Below, one piece after another: positions 5,512-5,565 of a DNA stretch of 5,565 nucleotides. Below the pieces are notes generated by a model. It did no database searches. It saw nothing but the letters and a program-made list of their open reading frames with translations, and was not told the origin of the DNA. Origin of the DNA: a candidate division TA06 bacterium (GTDB taxonomy: Bacteria; Hydrothermota; DG-26; E44-bin18; JADFOU01). The stretch's first letter is position 1, and each line of letters starts with the position of its first letter. The translations under genes and the position numbers were made by a program. The DNA lies in the NCBI GenBank assembly GCA_022562655.1, contig JADFOU010000155.1, positions 1-5,565 of the forward strand. Reading direction: 5' to 3'.

Positions 5512-5528
5512 CCTGAACTTGTTTCAGG
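5512..5528. repeat. Palindrome CCTGAA-CTTGT-TTCAGG
   Basis: A perfect 6-bp stem with a 5-base loop, 13 bases after the preceding GC-rich palindrome. The phrase TCCTGAACTTGTTTCAGG is familiar to me as a dispersed intergenic element in several uncultured bacterial lineages. No T run follows. Confidence 0.45.
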
Positions 5529-5565
5529 GAACGGAGATTTTCGATTCACAAGATTAGTACTCCGT

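Overview
The window reads as chromosomal DNA from a Gram-negative-type bacterium of roughly even base composition. The coding sequence is rich in GAG/GGA codons and purine-rich ribosome sites. The intergenic DNA carries short palindromes (CCGCC-3 nt-GGCGG, CCTGAA-5 nt-TTCAGG) and GAAT/AAATCTTC-rich stretches. That intergenic style, plus a short MerR-type regulator of a kind I associate with Desulfobacterota (former Deltaproteobacteria), suggests an uncultured member of that group or a nearby candidate phylum. This placement is an inference from memory, not a result.

Left part (1-3486), all on the + strand: the tail of a DinB-like (DUF1572-type) protein overlaps the start of a lipoprotein-type amino-acid-binding protein. 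An unrecognised exported protein follows, then a His/Gln-type permease, then its ATPase. Binding protein, one permease and one ATPase make a complete polar amino acid ABC importer, with the permease presumably working as a homodimer. The odd item is the unknown exported protein, which splits the importer genes and is more AT-rich than its neighbours. A 134-base gap before the permease holds a perfect TATAAT within a perfect 9-bp inverted repeat. This could be a second, regulated promoter for the permease and ATPase.

Middle (3487-4784): a full-length phosphoglycerate kinase gene (pgk), apparently its own unit, without gap or tpi next to it in the window.

Right part (4785-5565): a 253-base gap, a small MerR-family regulator gene, and a 132-base tail. 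The gap holds palindromes, repeated TTTAACCGA boxes, a good sigma70-type promoter (TTGACA-17-TAAAGT) and a leader with a perfect 12-bp inverted repeat. Related GC-rich palindromes lie on both sides of the regulator gene.

I see no mobile element, CRISPR array, rRNA or complete tRNA. The five complete genes are ordinary housekeeping or transport families apart from the unknown exported protein. I do not see convincing evidence for a wholly new biological system. The nearest candidate is the cassette of DinB-like protein, binding protein, unknown exported protein, permease and ATPase.
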